Shown here: one piece after another, positions 1-7,563 of the stretch
Layout of the letters: every line of letters begins with the position of its first letter
How positions within the stretch are numbered: position 1 is the first letter of the stretch
Source of the DNA: an uncultured Thermomicrobiales bacterium
Lineage (GTDB): Bacteria; Chloroflexota; Chloroflexia; Thermomicrobiales; UBA6265
DNA length: 39,164 nucleotides
Assembly (NCBI GenBank): GCA_902806335.1
Contig: CADCWG010000053.1
Span: 1-39,164 of the forward strand
Direction of reading: 5' to 3'
Made by a program: the position numbers and the translations under genes
Notes under the pieces: generated by a model
Databases searched by the model: none
What the model was told of the DNA's origin: nothing
What the model saw: only the letters and a program-made list of their open reading frames with translations

Positions 1-479
1 CCCGTGGCTCCCTCGCCACCGGTCGCCAGGCCGACGTCGAGGCGGTGGCGGAGCACGAACGCGGGCACCCAGAGGAAAGCACACCCCACCAGCAGGACGA
101 GTTGGGTTCCGTAGCCGCCGAGGTGCCGGGCGACAAGCGGCGCGAGCAAGAGCAGCGAGAGCACGAGGAGGACCAGGGTGACGGTCCGCAGCCGGTCCGG
201 CGTCGGGTCGAACAGCACCCGGTCCGAAGGGAACCGCTGGCTGCGGCGCAGCGGCTCGTCGAGGAGCTGCCGCCAGTCGTCGGCCACGGCGACCCACGCG
301 ACGAACGCCGCGAGCCCCACCGCGGCCAGCCGCGCCAGCCCGCGCCAGGCCGCCTCGTCGTCCCGCGCGACGTCGCGGAGAAAGCTCCGGTTCGCGCGGA
401 CGAGCATGAGCAGCACGATCCCCAGCACCGTGCCCAGCGCGGCGTTGCTCGCGAGCGGGGTCAGGACGTCGATGCCCAT
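1..479 (-). CDS. Membrane protein of unknown family, 3' end cut by window edge
   Basis: Reading leftward from an ATG at 479, about 159 codons are open and run off the window, so the C-terminus is missing. A strong Shine-Dalgarno (GGAGGAGG, near 486-493 on the plus strand) precedes the ATG and fixes the start. Four hydrophobic stretches are visible: one near residues 8-25, one near 48-65, one near 110-130 and one near 138-155. The loop between the second and third is polar and arginine-rich. I recognise no domain. The protein is probably an integral membrane protein of the inner membrane. The 183-base gap to the next gene on the same strand (ending at 663) shows no obvious terminator, so co-transcription is possible but unproven. 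Confidence 0.6.
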   Translation of the reverse strand, partial: MGIDVLTPLASNAALGTVLGIVLLMLVRANRSFLRDVARDDEAAWRGLARLAAVGLAAFVAWVAVADDWRQLLDEPLRRSQRFPSDRVLFDPTPDRLRTVTLVLLVLSLLLLAPLVARHLGGYGTQLVLLVGCAFLWVPAFVLRHRLDVGLATGGEGAT

Positions 480-662
480 CGTGGCTCCTCCTCCGGCCGT
501 CTCGCGCGGCGAGGCCGGTCTGCGTTCACCCGGGCCGGCGCGGTGGCGATCCGGCCGGCCACTCCCGTGGTCCCCGTCCTGGGCGGCCTCCCCCGGCGGC
601 CGCTCGTCCGGACAATCTCGGCGGCCGTGGCGGGGTCCCCTCCGTGACCGCGTGTCCCGCGC

Positions 663-1556
663 TCAGCCGTCGAGGGCGGCTAGATCGTCGTCGATGTCGG
701 CCAGCCGGCGCCGGGCGATCGGCAGGCGGTCGGCGAGGGTATGGCGCTGCTCGGCCTCGGCGGTCCGCTCGGTTTCCAGGTGGTCGGCCTCCGCTCGCAG
801 CTGCTGACGCCGGTGCTCTCGCTCCGAGCGGACGGGGTTGTTGCCGTGCCAGTCGCGCCAGCCGCCGACCTCGGGATCAGGGCGGGCCAGGTCGGCGAGC
901 GTTACCGCGACCGGCGGCGGATCACCGGCGAGCGCGCGGTCACGGAGGTCGATGGCGAACACGGCCAGGCTCCCGGCCAGGTGGTCGGCGAGCGCACCCC
1001 GGAGATCGGGCGGGGTATCGGGCGGGACGATCGCCGCGGCGTCGCCCGCCTCGTGGCGCAGGTCGCCCCGGACGACCATCCCGCCGCGGTTGTCCCAGTC
1101 GATCTCCTCGGCGAAGCGGAACACTTCGCCGCCGATCCGGAACGTCACCTCGGCCTGGTCGCCCGCCGCGACGACGATGCTTTCGACCGGAGCAGGCGGG
1201 AGCGGGTGGGTCGGTCTCGCGGTGGCGGCGTCGAGCGCCTTACGGTCGGCGGCGACCGTGGCGAGCGACTCGGTCAGCAGGTCGATCCGCTCCTGCCACG
1301 GGTTGTCGGGGGAGAGCGCCAGCTCGCCCTGCTCGATGTCGTAGAGCACGGCGTCACGCCGCCGCAGCAGCTCGGTGCGTCGGCGCTCCCGCTCGGCCCC
1401 CGCCGGCTGACCCGGCCGGGCGCGGCTCGGGAGCGGGACGGCGCCGCCGTGGGTCGCGGTGCGGGCGCCGTCGGCGACTTCCGCCTCGGCGCGGTGGTGC
1501 TGGGCCGGGGGCGGGGTTGGCGCCTGACCGCGACCGAAGATCCGTCGCCAGACCAT
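663..1556 (-). CDS. Coiled-coil protein of unknown function
   Basis: The predicted protein has 297 residues and starts at the ATG at 1556, preceded by GAGGAGGG on the minus strand. The frame stays open further upstream to 1841, but that part is an R/P/G-rich artefact overlapping the intergenic repeat, so the shorter start is preferred. The N-terminal ~45 residues are basic and low in complexity (WRRIFGRG then P/A-rich). A charged helical segment follows near residues 45-110. A mixed alpha/beta middle (near 115-200) contains a VTFRIGGEVFRF stretch. The C-terminal ~55 residues are rich in R, E and L and look like a coiled coil. No signal peptide, membrane span or catalytic motif is visible. I do not recognise the family. 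Confidence 0.6.
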   Translation of the reverse strand: MVWRRIFGRGQAPTPPPAQHHRAEAEVADGARTATHGGAVPLPSRARPGQPAGAERERRRTELLRRRDAVLYDIEQGELALSPDNPWQERIDLLTESLATVAADRKALDAATARPTHPLPPAPVESIVVAAGDQAEVTFRIGGEVFRFAEEIDWDNRGGMVVRGDLRHEAGDAAAIVPPDTPPDLRGALADHLAGSLAVFAIDLRDRALAGDPPPVAVTLADLARPDPEVGGWRDWHGNNPVRSEREHRRQQLRAEADHLETERTAEAEQRHTLADRLPIARRRLADIDDDLAALDG

Positions 1557-1911
1557 CGCGCCCTCCTCGCCGCGTCTCATCCTCGCTGGGCGGGACCATG
1601 TCTGGAAACGATTGTGCCACAGCGTCCCGCTTGCCCCGTCGGCCGCCGGGCGCCGGGACGGCCTTCCCCGACCCCGGTCCGGCGACCTGCGAGCGGGGCC
1701 GCGGGGGTCGGTCCGGTGCCCCTGGTCGAGCCGGTCGGACCGGGCCCGGTGGCCCGTCAGCCGTGTTTCGCCAGCAGGGGCACGGTACACGGTGCCCTTG
1801 CCGGCAGCCGAGCGGCCCAGGCGTCGCCCCGACCGGGACACGTCCCCCCGCGGGTGAGACGCGACAGATCACCAGGTCGATCGTTGCGCGCGGTCGACCG
1901 ACGGCCGCGGG
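1557..1911. other. Intergenic region holding repeat copy A and a possible promoter
   Basis: This 355-base gap between two minus-strand genes has no convincing gene. It holds copy A of the dispersed repeat (about 1700-1870). Closer to the downstream gene lies a possible minus-strand -10 box CACAAT at 1611-1616, without a clear -35. The distance of ~55 bases from that box to the ATG at 1556 would be normal for a short leader. Confidence 0.4.
1700..1870 (-). repeat. Dispersed intergenic repeat, copy A
   Basis: About 170 bases here align with 11095-11265 in the same orientation. The best-conserved block reads GACGTGTCCCGGTCGGG on the minus strand (around 1830-1846). It is followed by further matched segments including CCGTGCCCCT and a later CACGG block. 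An imperfect inverted repeat at 1777-1798 occupies the same place as one in copy B. Both copies lie in a gap downstream of one minus-strand gene and upstream of another. The role is unknown: a degenerate dispersed element, a small RNA or a regulatory leader are all possible. Boundaries are approximate because similarity fades at both ends. Confidence 0.6.
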
Positions 1912-2265
1912 CTAGCCGGTCGGTGGCTCCGCCGCGGCGCCGACCGCCCCCACGGGGGCGACGCCCGCCAGGTCGTCAAGGCTCTCGTAGTGGTCGACGA
2001 TCGACTCGGCGACGAGGTGCTCCTCGCCGGGTAGCACGAACGCTTCGCGCCAGCGCCGCCCGACGAACGCCTGCATCGACCGCAGGTCGCGCCAGATCGA
2101 CATCAGCAGGAACTCTTCCGGCGGGTCGTCGAGCGGGGCGCCGACGTGGAGCGAGATCAAGCCCGGCGCGCCGCGCATCAGCGGCACGACCTGCTCGCGG
2201 ATCAGCGCCTCGTACTCCCGGTGCATCCCCGGCTTGACCCGCATCCGGAAGACCCTGATGATCAC
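1912..2265 (-). CDS. Antibiotic biosynthesis monooxygenase (ABM)-domain protein
   Basis: The protein has 117 residues. It looks like a small dimeric alpha/beta-barrel (ferredoxin-like) protein of the ABM family, whose members are monooxygenases, haem-degrading enzymes or stress proteins. The pattern is typical: an opening beta strand (IIRVFRMRVKPG), a helix (EYEALIREQVVPLM), a 'GAPGLISLHVG' turn and strand, then 'EEFLLMSIWRDLRSMQAFVG' with the conserved Trp, and a closing 'HYE' segment. The last ~20 residues are a low-complexity A/P/G tail. The start is GTG at 2265 with GGAGGG seven bases upstream. The gene is divergent from the acyl-CoA synthetase gene, so a shared 144-base promoter region is likely. 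The substrate cannot be deduced. Confidence 0.75.
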   Translation of the reverse strand: MIIRVFRMRVKPGMHREYEALIREQVVPLMRGAPGLISLHVGAPLDDPPEEFLLMSIWRDLRSMQAFVGRRWREAFVLPGEEHLVAESIVDHYESLDDLAGVAPVGAVGAAAEPPTG

Positions 2266-2293
2266 CGTCCGCCCTCCACGACGGCGCCGCCCC

Positions 2294-2308
2294 CGGCGCT
2301 AGGCGCCG
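2294..2308. promoter_or_regulatory. Inverted repeat in divergent promoter region
   Basis: CGGCGC and GCGCCG are separated by TAG, giving a six-base-pair dyad. It lies midway between the divergent starts at 2265 (minus) and 2410 (plus). The placement would suit an operator for both genes, but in DNA this GC-rich short dyads arise by chance. Confidence 0.25.
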
Positions 2309-2409
2309 ACCGGAGGCCCTGCCGTCACTGACCGATCCGCGCGGCGGCAGTCTACCCGAGACCCGCGCGGTGGCCGCCGACGCCCGCCGCGACCCCGAGA
2401 GGTGCATCG

Positions 2410-4458
2410 ATGACGGGTCCGCTCCCCCCGGCGACGCGGGCGCCCGCGGACGACGCTCGCGCCACCGACCACGGCCCGGCCTCGGACGACGCGGTCGTCT
2501 GGCGCCCGTCGCCCGCCCACCGCGAGCGGAGCCGGCTGCTCGACTTCGCCCGCCGCGAGGGGCTCGCCGACGACGCGGCGCTCGCGGCGCGCGAGGTCGC
2601 CGACCCCGGCTGGTACTGGGACGCGGTGGTCCGCGACCTCGCCCTGCCCTGGCACCGCCCCTACGACCCGTCGCGGGTGCTCGACCTATCGGGCGGCGTG
2701 GCCTGGCCGGAGTGGTTCCCCGGCGGCGGGTTCAACTACGTCGAGGGGGCGGTCGACCGACGGGCGGCCGGGGAGGACCGGGAACGGACCGCCATCGTCT
2801 GGGAGGGCGACGACGGCGCCGTCCGGCGCCTCACCTACGGCGAGCTCGGCGCGGCGGTCAACCGGGCGGCGAACGCGCTGCGGGCGATGGGCGTCGCGGC
2901 GGGTGACCGGGTCGGGATCTTCCTGCCGATGCTCGTCGAGACCGCGGTCGCGACCCTGGCCTGCGGGAAGCTCGGCGCGATCTACGTCCCGATGTTCTCC
3001 GGCTACGGCGCCGACGCGGTCGCGGCCCGGCTGCGGGATTGCGGCGCGACGACCCTGATCACGGCGGACGGGGCGCGCCGGCGCGGCGCGACCGTGCCGA
3101 TGAAGGTCACCGCCGACGCCGCGCTCGCGCTCGCGCCTGACGTCCGACGCTGCCTGGTGGTACGCCGAACCGGCGACGACGCGCCGTGGGTCGCGGGACG
3201 CGACCTGTGGTGGGACGATGCCCTCGCCGCCGCCCCCGCCGCGTGCCCCACCGCGCCGACGGCGGGCAACGACCCGTACATGGTGATCTACACCAGCGGC
3301 ACGACCGGAAAGCCCAAGGGAGCCGTCCACGTCCACGCCGGGTTCCCGATCAAGGCCGCCCACGACCTCGCCTACTGCTTCGATCTCCACGCCGACGACA
3401 CGCTCTTCTGGATGACCGACCTCGGCTGGATGATGGGGCCCTGGGCGATCGGCGGCGGCCTGCTGCTCGGGGCCACGCTGCTGCTCTTCGAGGGGACGCC
3501 CGACTTCCCCGCGCCCGACCGCCTCTGGCGGCTGGTCGAGGACCACCGGGTGACGGTGCTCGGCGTCGCGCCGACGGCCATCCGGGCCCTGATGTCCCAC
3601 GGCGAGGGGTGGGTTAGCGCCCGGGACCGCTCGTCGCTGCGGGTACTCGGCTCGACGGGGGAGACGTGGAACCCGGGCCCGTGGCGGTGGTACTTCGACC
3701 AGGTCGGTGGTGGCCGCTGCCCGGTGATCAACTACTCGGGCGGGACCGAGACCGGCGGTGGCATCGTCGGCTGCACCACGGTCCGACCCCAGAAGCCCTG
3801 CGCGTTCACCGGGCCGGTGCCCGGCATGGACGCCGACGTCGTCGACGATGCCGGCCGGCCGGTGCGGGGTGCGGTCGGGGAGCTCATCGTCCGCCAGCCC
3901 TGGGTCGGGATGACCCGCGGCTTCTGGCGGGACCCGAGGCGCTACGAGGAGACCTACTGGTCGCGCCTGGACGGCGTCTGGGTCCACGGCGACTGGGCGG
4001 AGGTCGACGCGGACGGGTTCTGGTACATCCGTGGCCGTAGCGACGACACCTTGAAGGTGGCCGGCAAGCGGGTCGGCCCCTCCGAGGTCGAGTCGGCGGC
4101 CGTCGCCCACCCCGCCGTGCAGGAGGCGGCGGCGATCGGGGTGCCGCACCCGGTCAAGGGCGAGACGGTCGTGGTGTTCGCGGTGCTCAAGCCCGGCCGG
4201 GCGCCGACCCCGGAGCTCGCCGACGGGGTGCGGCGCACCTGCGGCGAGTTGCTGGGTGCCGCACTGCGCCCGGAGGCGGTCCGCTTCGTCGCCGAGCTGC
4301 CGAAGACCCGCAACGCCAAGATCATGCGCCGGGTGATCCGCGCCGCCTACCTGGGCCTGCCCGCCGGCGACGTCTCGGCGCTCGAGAACCCGGCGGCGGT
4401 CGAGGCGATCGCCGCGCTGGGCGGCGCCGACCGCAGAAGCCGCGACAGCGGTCCGTGA
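2410..4458 (+). CDS. AMP-forming acyl-CoA synthetase, acetyl-CoA-synthetase-like
   Basis: The protein has 682 residues and belongs to the ANL adenylate-forming superfamily. These enzymes activate a carboxylic acid with ATP and transfer it to CoA. The phosphate-binding A3 motif YTSGTTGKPKG is near residues 295-305. FWMTDLGWMMGPWAIGG near 335-350 is characteristic of the acetyl/propionyl/acetoacetyl-CoA synthetase branch. YSGGTETGGG near 440 corresponds to motif A5, and HGDWAEVDADGFWYIRGRSDDTLKVAGKRVGPSEVE near 530-565 covers A7-A8. The C-terminal PKTRNAKIMRR contains the catalytic lysine, K637. The usual PKTRSGKIMRR is altered to NA before that lysine. The N-terminal ~40 residues are low in complexity. 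The ATG at 2410 has only a weak Shine-Dalgarno (GAGAGG), so a later start is possible. Substrate (acetate, propionate or another short acid) is undetermined. Confidence 0.88.
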   Translation: MTGPLPPATRAPADDARATDHGPASDDAVVWRPSPAHRERSRLLDFARREGLADDAALAAREVADPGWYWDAVVRDLALPWHRPYDPSRVLDLSGGVAWPEWFPGGGFNYVEGAVDRRAAGEDRERTAIVWEGDDGAVRRLTYGELGAAVNRAANALRAMGVAAGDRVGIFLPMLVETAVATLACGKLGAIYVPMFSGYGADAVAARLRDCGATTLITADGARRRGATVPMKVTADAALALAPDVRRCLVVRRTGDDAPWVAGRDLWWDDALAAAPAACPTAPTAGNDPYMVIYTSGTTGKPKGAVHVHAGFPIKAAHDLAYCFDLHADDTLFWMTDLGWMMGPWAIGGGLLLGATLLLFEGTPDFPAPDRLWRLVEDHRVTVLGVAPTAIRALMSHGEGWVSARDRSSLRVLGSTGETWNPGPWRWYFDQVGGGRCPVINYSGGTETGGGIVGCTTVRPQKPCAFTGPVPGMDADVVDDAGRPVRGAVGELIVRQPWVGMTRGFWRDPRRYEETYWSRLDGVWVHGDWAEVDADGFWYIRGRSDDTLKVAGKRVGPSEVESAAVAHPAVQEAAAIGVPHPVKGETVVVFAVLKPGRAPTPELADGVRRTCGELLGAALRPEAVRFVAELPKTRNAKIMRRVIRAAYLGLPAGDVSALENPAAVEAIAALGGADRRSRDSGP

Positions 4459-4619
4459 ATCGCTGAACCACCACCCGCCGCGACCCGGCGGCCGTCGCCG
4501 GTGGCCGGCAGGACGAAGTCGGGCCGGGACGCTACCCTGCCGGCCGGTCGTGCGATGGGGCCGACCGGGGGAGACGAGACCGCGCCATTCATCGCGGCGG
4601 GGGGAGGGGCGTACCGAGC

Positions 4620-5786
4620 ATGGACCGGGAGCAGTTGCACGGGTCCCGGATGGCGGCGCGCGAAGCCGAGCTCCCGGCCGAGAAGACCAGGGAGGCGCGC
4701 GAGCAGGCGCTGCTCTACGGTCTGGAATCGGCGGCGAGCGTTCGCGACCGGACCATTCCCCTCTTCAACCGTGGCCGCGCGGCGCTCACGGCGATGGGGG
4801 GCACGTTCGCCGGCGTCGCGTTCCAGGAAGACATGCGGGACCTGAACGGCCCGGACGTGGCCTTCGTCGGGGCACCGCTCGACGCGGGCACGACGTTTCG
4901 GTCCGGCACCCGAGCCGGACCCCAGGCGCTCCGCAGGATCTCGGCGCTCTCGTCCTACGGCTACAACTTCGAGCTCGGCGTCGACCTCCACGAGTCGCTC
5001 GAGATGGTCGACTGCGGCGACATCAACGTCACCAACGCCAACATCGAGAAGGCGTTCGACCAGATCGACAAGGCGGTCGCCTACGTCCACGAGCGGGGCG
5101 TCTTCCCGGTCGTGCTCGGCGGCGACCACTCGATCGGCTACCCGGACATCCGGGCCCTGACCCCCTACGTGGACGGCAATGTCGGGATCATCCACTTCGA
5201 CCGGCACAGCGACCTGTCGGAGTACGGCATGGACGAGCGCACCCACGGCACGCCGTTCTTCCACGCCACCAATATCCCCAACGCTCCCGCCAGCAATCTC
5301 GTCCAGATCGGGATCGGCGGCTGGACCAGCTCGCGCTTCGGCGTCAAGACCGCCCGCGAGCGGGGCGCCTCGATCATCACCCTGACCGACATCGACCGCT
5401 GGGGGATCGAGCGCTGCGCCGAGCTGGCGCTGGAGATCGCCTGGAAGAACGCGAAGCGGGTCTTCCTCTCCTTCGACATCGACTGCCTCGACCCCGCCTT
5501 CGCGCCCGGCACGGGCACGCCGGTCGGCGGCGGGCTCCTCCCACGGGAAGCGCTCCGGATGCTCTCGGTGGTCACCCGCGAGGGGCTGGCGGGGATGGAA
5601 TTGGTCGAAGTGGCGCCGCAGTACGACGTCGGCGACATCACCTCGGTGCAGGGCGTCCGGGTGGTGCTGGAGGTGCTGGGCACGCTCGTCAACGAGGGCA
5701 AGCTCGGACGCCGGCCCGACGAGTCGCCCGAGCCGCAGCGGCCCGAGGTCGCCCAGCAGGCCGAGGAGGGGCTGCCGCAGGGGTAG
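4620..5786 (+). CDS. Ureohydrolase, guanidine hydrolase (GdmH)-like rather than agmatinase
   Basis: The protein has 388 residues. All six dinuclear-metal ligands of the arginase/agmatinase superfamily are present: H170 in GGDHSIGYP, D194/H196/D198 in HFDRHSDLSE, and D286/D288 in SFDIDCLDP. A typical agmatinase is about 300-320 residues and has DAHxD followed by a different loop. Here the motif is DRHSD followed by DERTHGTPFFHATNIPNAP, and there is a ~90-residue N-terminal extension with GGTFAGVAFQEDMRDLNG. From memory, that length, the DRH motif and the HATN loop match the Ni-dependent guanidine hydrolase Sll1077 and its relatives, which release urea and ammonium from guanidine. The last ~30 residues are a P/E/Q-rich tail. 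ATG at 4620 follows GGGGGGAGGGG. No HypA/HypB-like nickel chaperone, guanidine exporter or recognisable guanidine riboswitch is adjacent. Superfamily membership is secure; the substrate is inferred. Confidence 0.85.
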   Translation: MDREQLHGSRMAAREAELPAEKTREAREQALLYGLESAASVRDRTIPLFNRGRAALTAMGGTFAGVAFQEDMRDLNGPDVAFVGAPLDAGTTFRSGTRAGPQALRRISALSSYGYNFELGVDLHESLEMVDCGDINVTNANIEKAFDQIDKAVAYVHERGVFPVVLGGDHSIGYPDIRALTPYVDGNVGIIHFDRHSDLSEYGMDERTHGTPFFHATNIPNAPASNLVQIGIGGWTSSRFGVKTARERGASIITLTDIDRWGIERCAELALEIAWKNAKRVFLSFDIDCLDPAFAPGTGTPVGGGLLPREALRMLSVVTREGLAGMELVEVAPQYDVGDITSVQGVRVVLEVLGTLVNEGKLGRRPDESPEPQRPEVAQQAEEGLPQG

Positions 5787-5794
5787 CGGACGAC

Positions 5795-5814
5795 CGTGGG
5801 GCACCGACCCCACG
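5795..5814 (+). terminator. Hairpin after the ureohydrolase gene
   Basis: CGTGGGG and CCCCACG form a perfect seven-base-pair stem with a six-base loop, nine bases after the stop codon at 5786. There is no T-run. It ends just before the candidate -35 box of the next gene, so it may separate the two transcription units. Confidence 0.45.
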
Positions 5815-5825
5815 AGCGGTCTGCC

Positions 5826-5854
5826 TTGAAGGGGGGAGGTGTGGGTGCCATCAT
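5826..5854 (+). promoter_or_regulatory. Candidate sigma-A promoter for a leaderless transcript
   Basis: TTGAAG at 5826-5831 and CATCAT at 5849-5854 are 17 bases apart. The -10 box ends exactly six bases before the ATG at 5861, so transcription would start at or next to the start codon. The same -10-to-ATG spacing occurs at priA and def. Confidence 0.5.
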
Positions 5855-5860
5855 CCGGGT

Positions 5861-6718
5861 ATGCCAACCCCTGCCCCGTCGCCCGTCGACACCGAACGGT
5901 TCCCCGTCGCCGATCCCGGCGCCCAGCCGACGGGTGGCCGGGGCCGGTTCGCGGGCGCTTCTCGCGGGCAGACCCGCGGCTGGGGCACGGGTCTCGCCGG
6001 GAACCCGCCGGCCGGGTGGCCGGCGGGCGGGACGCCGCCGCCCGCCGACGCGGACCGGCCGGGAGACGATCCGGTGCCCGTGGCCCTCGGCCCGCGGGGG
6101 CGGCGACGGACCAGGGCCGCCGAGGCGCGGCGGTGGGTGCTCCCGGTGCTCGTGCTGCTCCTGCTGGCGCCGCCATTGCTCGGCGGGGCGCTCGTCGTGG
6201 CGATCTACCGCCAGGCACGGCTCGACCAGGCGCGTCCCGTCGACGCGATCGTGGTCCTCGGCACGACCCAGTACAACGGCCGCCCGAGCCCGACGCTGCG
6301 GGCGAGGCTGGACCGGGCGCTGCTCGCCTACGAGGACGGCAACGCGCCGCTGGTCGTGACCACGGGTGGCAAGCAGGAAGGCGACCAGTTCACCGAGGCC
6401 GAGGCCGGCCGGGACTACCTCGCCGAGCGCGGGGTCCCCGAGTCGGCGATCCTGATGGAGACGGGCGGCAGCGACTCCTGGCAGAGCATGCGGGCGGTCG
6501 CGGCGATCCTCGAGCAGCGGAGCCTCGACCGGGTCCTGCTGGTCAGCGACGGCTTCCATCTCTTCCGGCTCAAGCTCATGGCGCGCGACCTCGGCCTCGA
6601 CGCCTACGGTGCCCCGGCGGACGACAGCCCGATCCGGCAGGGCGGCCCGGCCGAGTTCTCCTACGTCGTGCGGGAGGCGGGAGGGGTGGTCGTCCACCTC
6701 TGGTCGAGCCGCCGATGA
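5861..6718 (+). CDS. YdcF/SanA-like DUF218 membrane-anchored protein
   Basis: The protein has 285 residues. The first ~85 are proline/glycine-rich and probably disordered and cytoplasmic. One transmembrane helix (near residues 92-113, VLPVLVLLLLAPPLLGGALVV) follows. The rest is a DUF218 domain: DAIVVLGTTQYNGRPSPTL, then PLVVTTGGKQEGDQFTEAEAG, SDSWQSMRAVAAIL and VLLVSDGFHLFRLKLMARDLGL, which are the conserved strands and loops of this fold. Family members such as SanA and ElyC act at the envelope, in barrier function or polyprenyl-linked sugar metabolism; the reaction is not firmly known. There is no good Shine-Dalgarno at the ATG, consistent with leaderless translation. The stop codon overlaps the next start (ATGA), which implies co-translation with the zinc-ribbon protein. 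Confidence 0.8.
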   Translation: MPTPAPSPVDTERFPVADPGAQPTGGRGRFAGASRGQTRGWGTGLAGNPPAGWPAGGTPPPADADRPGDDPVPVALGPRGRRRTRAAEARRWVLPVLVLLLLAPPLLGGALVVAIYRQARLDQARPVDAIVVLGTTQYNGRPSPTLRARLDRALLAYEDGNAPLVVTTGGKQEGDQFTEAEAGRDYLAERGVPESAILMETGGSDSWQSMRAVAAILEQRSLDRVLLVSDGFHLFRLKLMARDLGLDAYGAPADDSPIRQGGPAEFSYVVREAGGVVVHLWSSRR

Positions 6719-7563
6719 CCGACGCGCCGGGGTCGCGGGAGGCGCCTGGCCCGGTGGCGGGCCCGGACGACCCCGCCGCGCCCGCCGACGGCATCGCGCG
6801 CTTCTGCTCCCGCTGCGGCAAACCCAACCCGCACGGCCGGCCATTCTGTGACACCTGCGGGCTAGCCCTGACGGTCCCTTCGAAGGAGCCTTCGACGGAC
6901 CAGGGCGCTGGTTCTGCCCGGTCGGCTCCGCTTGCCCCAGACGCCGCGCCGCCCGCCGTTCACCTGGATAACCGCAGGGACGGTGCGGTCACCACGGCGC
7001 CACTCGCCTCACTCCAGACGGCGACGAACGCCATCCGGCGTCGGCCGACGTGGCTCGTCTATGTCCTCTCGGTCGTGACCCTCGGGCTCTACTTTGTCTG
7101 GTGGTTCGGCGCGAGCTGGGCGGATCTGAAGCGCGTGACGCGCGATCCGGGCATGCGTCCGCTCGGGCACGCGCTCGCCTACCTGGTGCCGGTCTACGGG
7201 CAGTTTCGGCTCCACGCCCACTACCGCACGCTCAACGAACTCCTGGCGAAGGCGCGGCTCGAGCCGGTGCTGATGCCCGGGACGATGGTGCTCGCGTCGC
7301 TCGTCGGCGCGGTACTGGGACTGATCGCGCAGCTCCCACGGTCGCAGGACAACGGTCCACTCGTCCTGGTGCTCGTGGTCGCGAGCGGCGTCGTGCTCGG
7401 CTGGATGATCGACCAGTGGGAGGCCGCGCTGGTCGCCTACCACGCCCGGTCGGGACGCTCCGCGGTGCCGACGCGGGTGCGCCGCGCTGAGTGGGCGATC
7501 CTCGTCCTCGGCGGACTGGTCTTCCTCTTCCTAGTCGTTGGCCTGCTCGTGGCCCCGGCCTAG
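6715..7563 (+). CDS. Zinc-ribbon membrane protein, DUF4234-like
   Basis: The protein has 282 residues. Near residues 28-46, CSRCGKPNPHGRPFCDTCG is a four-cysteine zinc ribbon of the type often placed at the N-terminus of bacterial membrane proteins. A ~55-residue low-complexity linker follows. The membrane part has about four helices: near 115-135 (YVLSVVTLGLYFVWWF), 147-165, 195-215 and 220-240, with a final one near 262-282. The TLGLYFVWWF...W.DL pattern is what I associate with DUF4234. The ATG overlaps the stop of the DUF218 gene by ATGA, so the two are likely translationally coupled. The function is unknown. The last base pairs overlap the stop of the convergent gene. Confidence 0.72.
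   Translation: MTDAPGSREAPGPVAGPDDPAAPADGIARFCSRCGKPNPHGRPFCDTCGLALTVPSKEPSTDQGAGSARSAPLAPDAAPPAVHLDNRRDGAVTTAPLASLQTATNAIRRRPTWLVYVLSVVTLGLYFVWWFGASWADLKRVTRDPGMRPLGHALAYLVPVYGQFRLHAHYRTLNELLAKARLEPVLMPGTMVLASLVGAVLGLIAQLPRSQDNGPLVLVLVVASGVVLGWMIDQWEAALVAYHARSGRSAVPTRVRRAEWAILVLGGLVFLFLVVGLLVAPA

Noticed and set aside
4459-4619. Guanidine riboswitch upstream of the ureohydrolase
   Set aside because: The 161 bases lack the conserved guanidine-I core or the paired stem-loops of the guanidine-II and -III classes as far as I can tell by eye.
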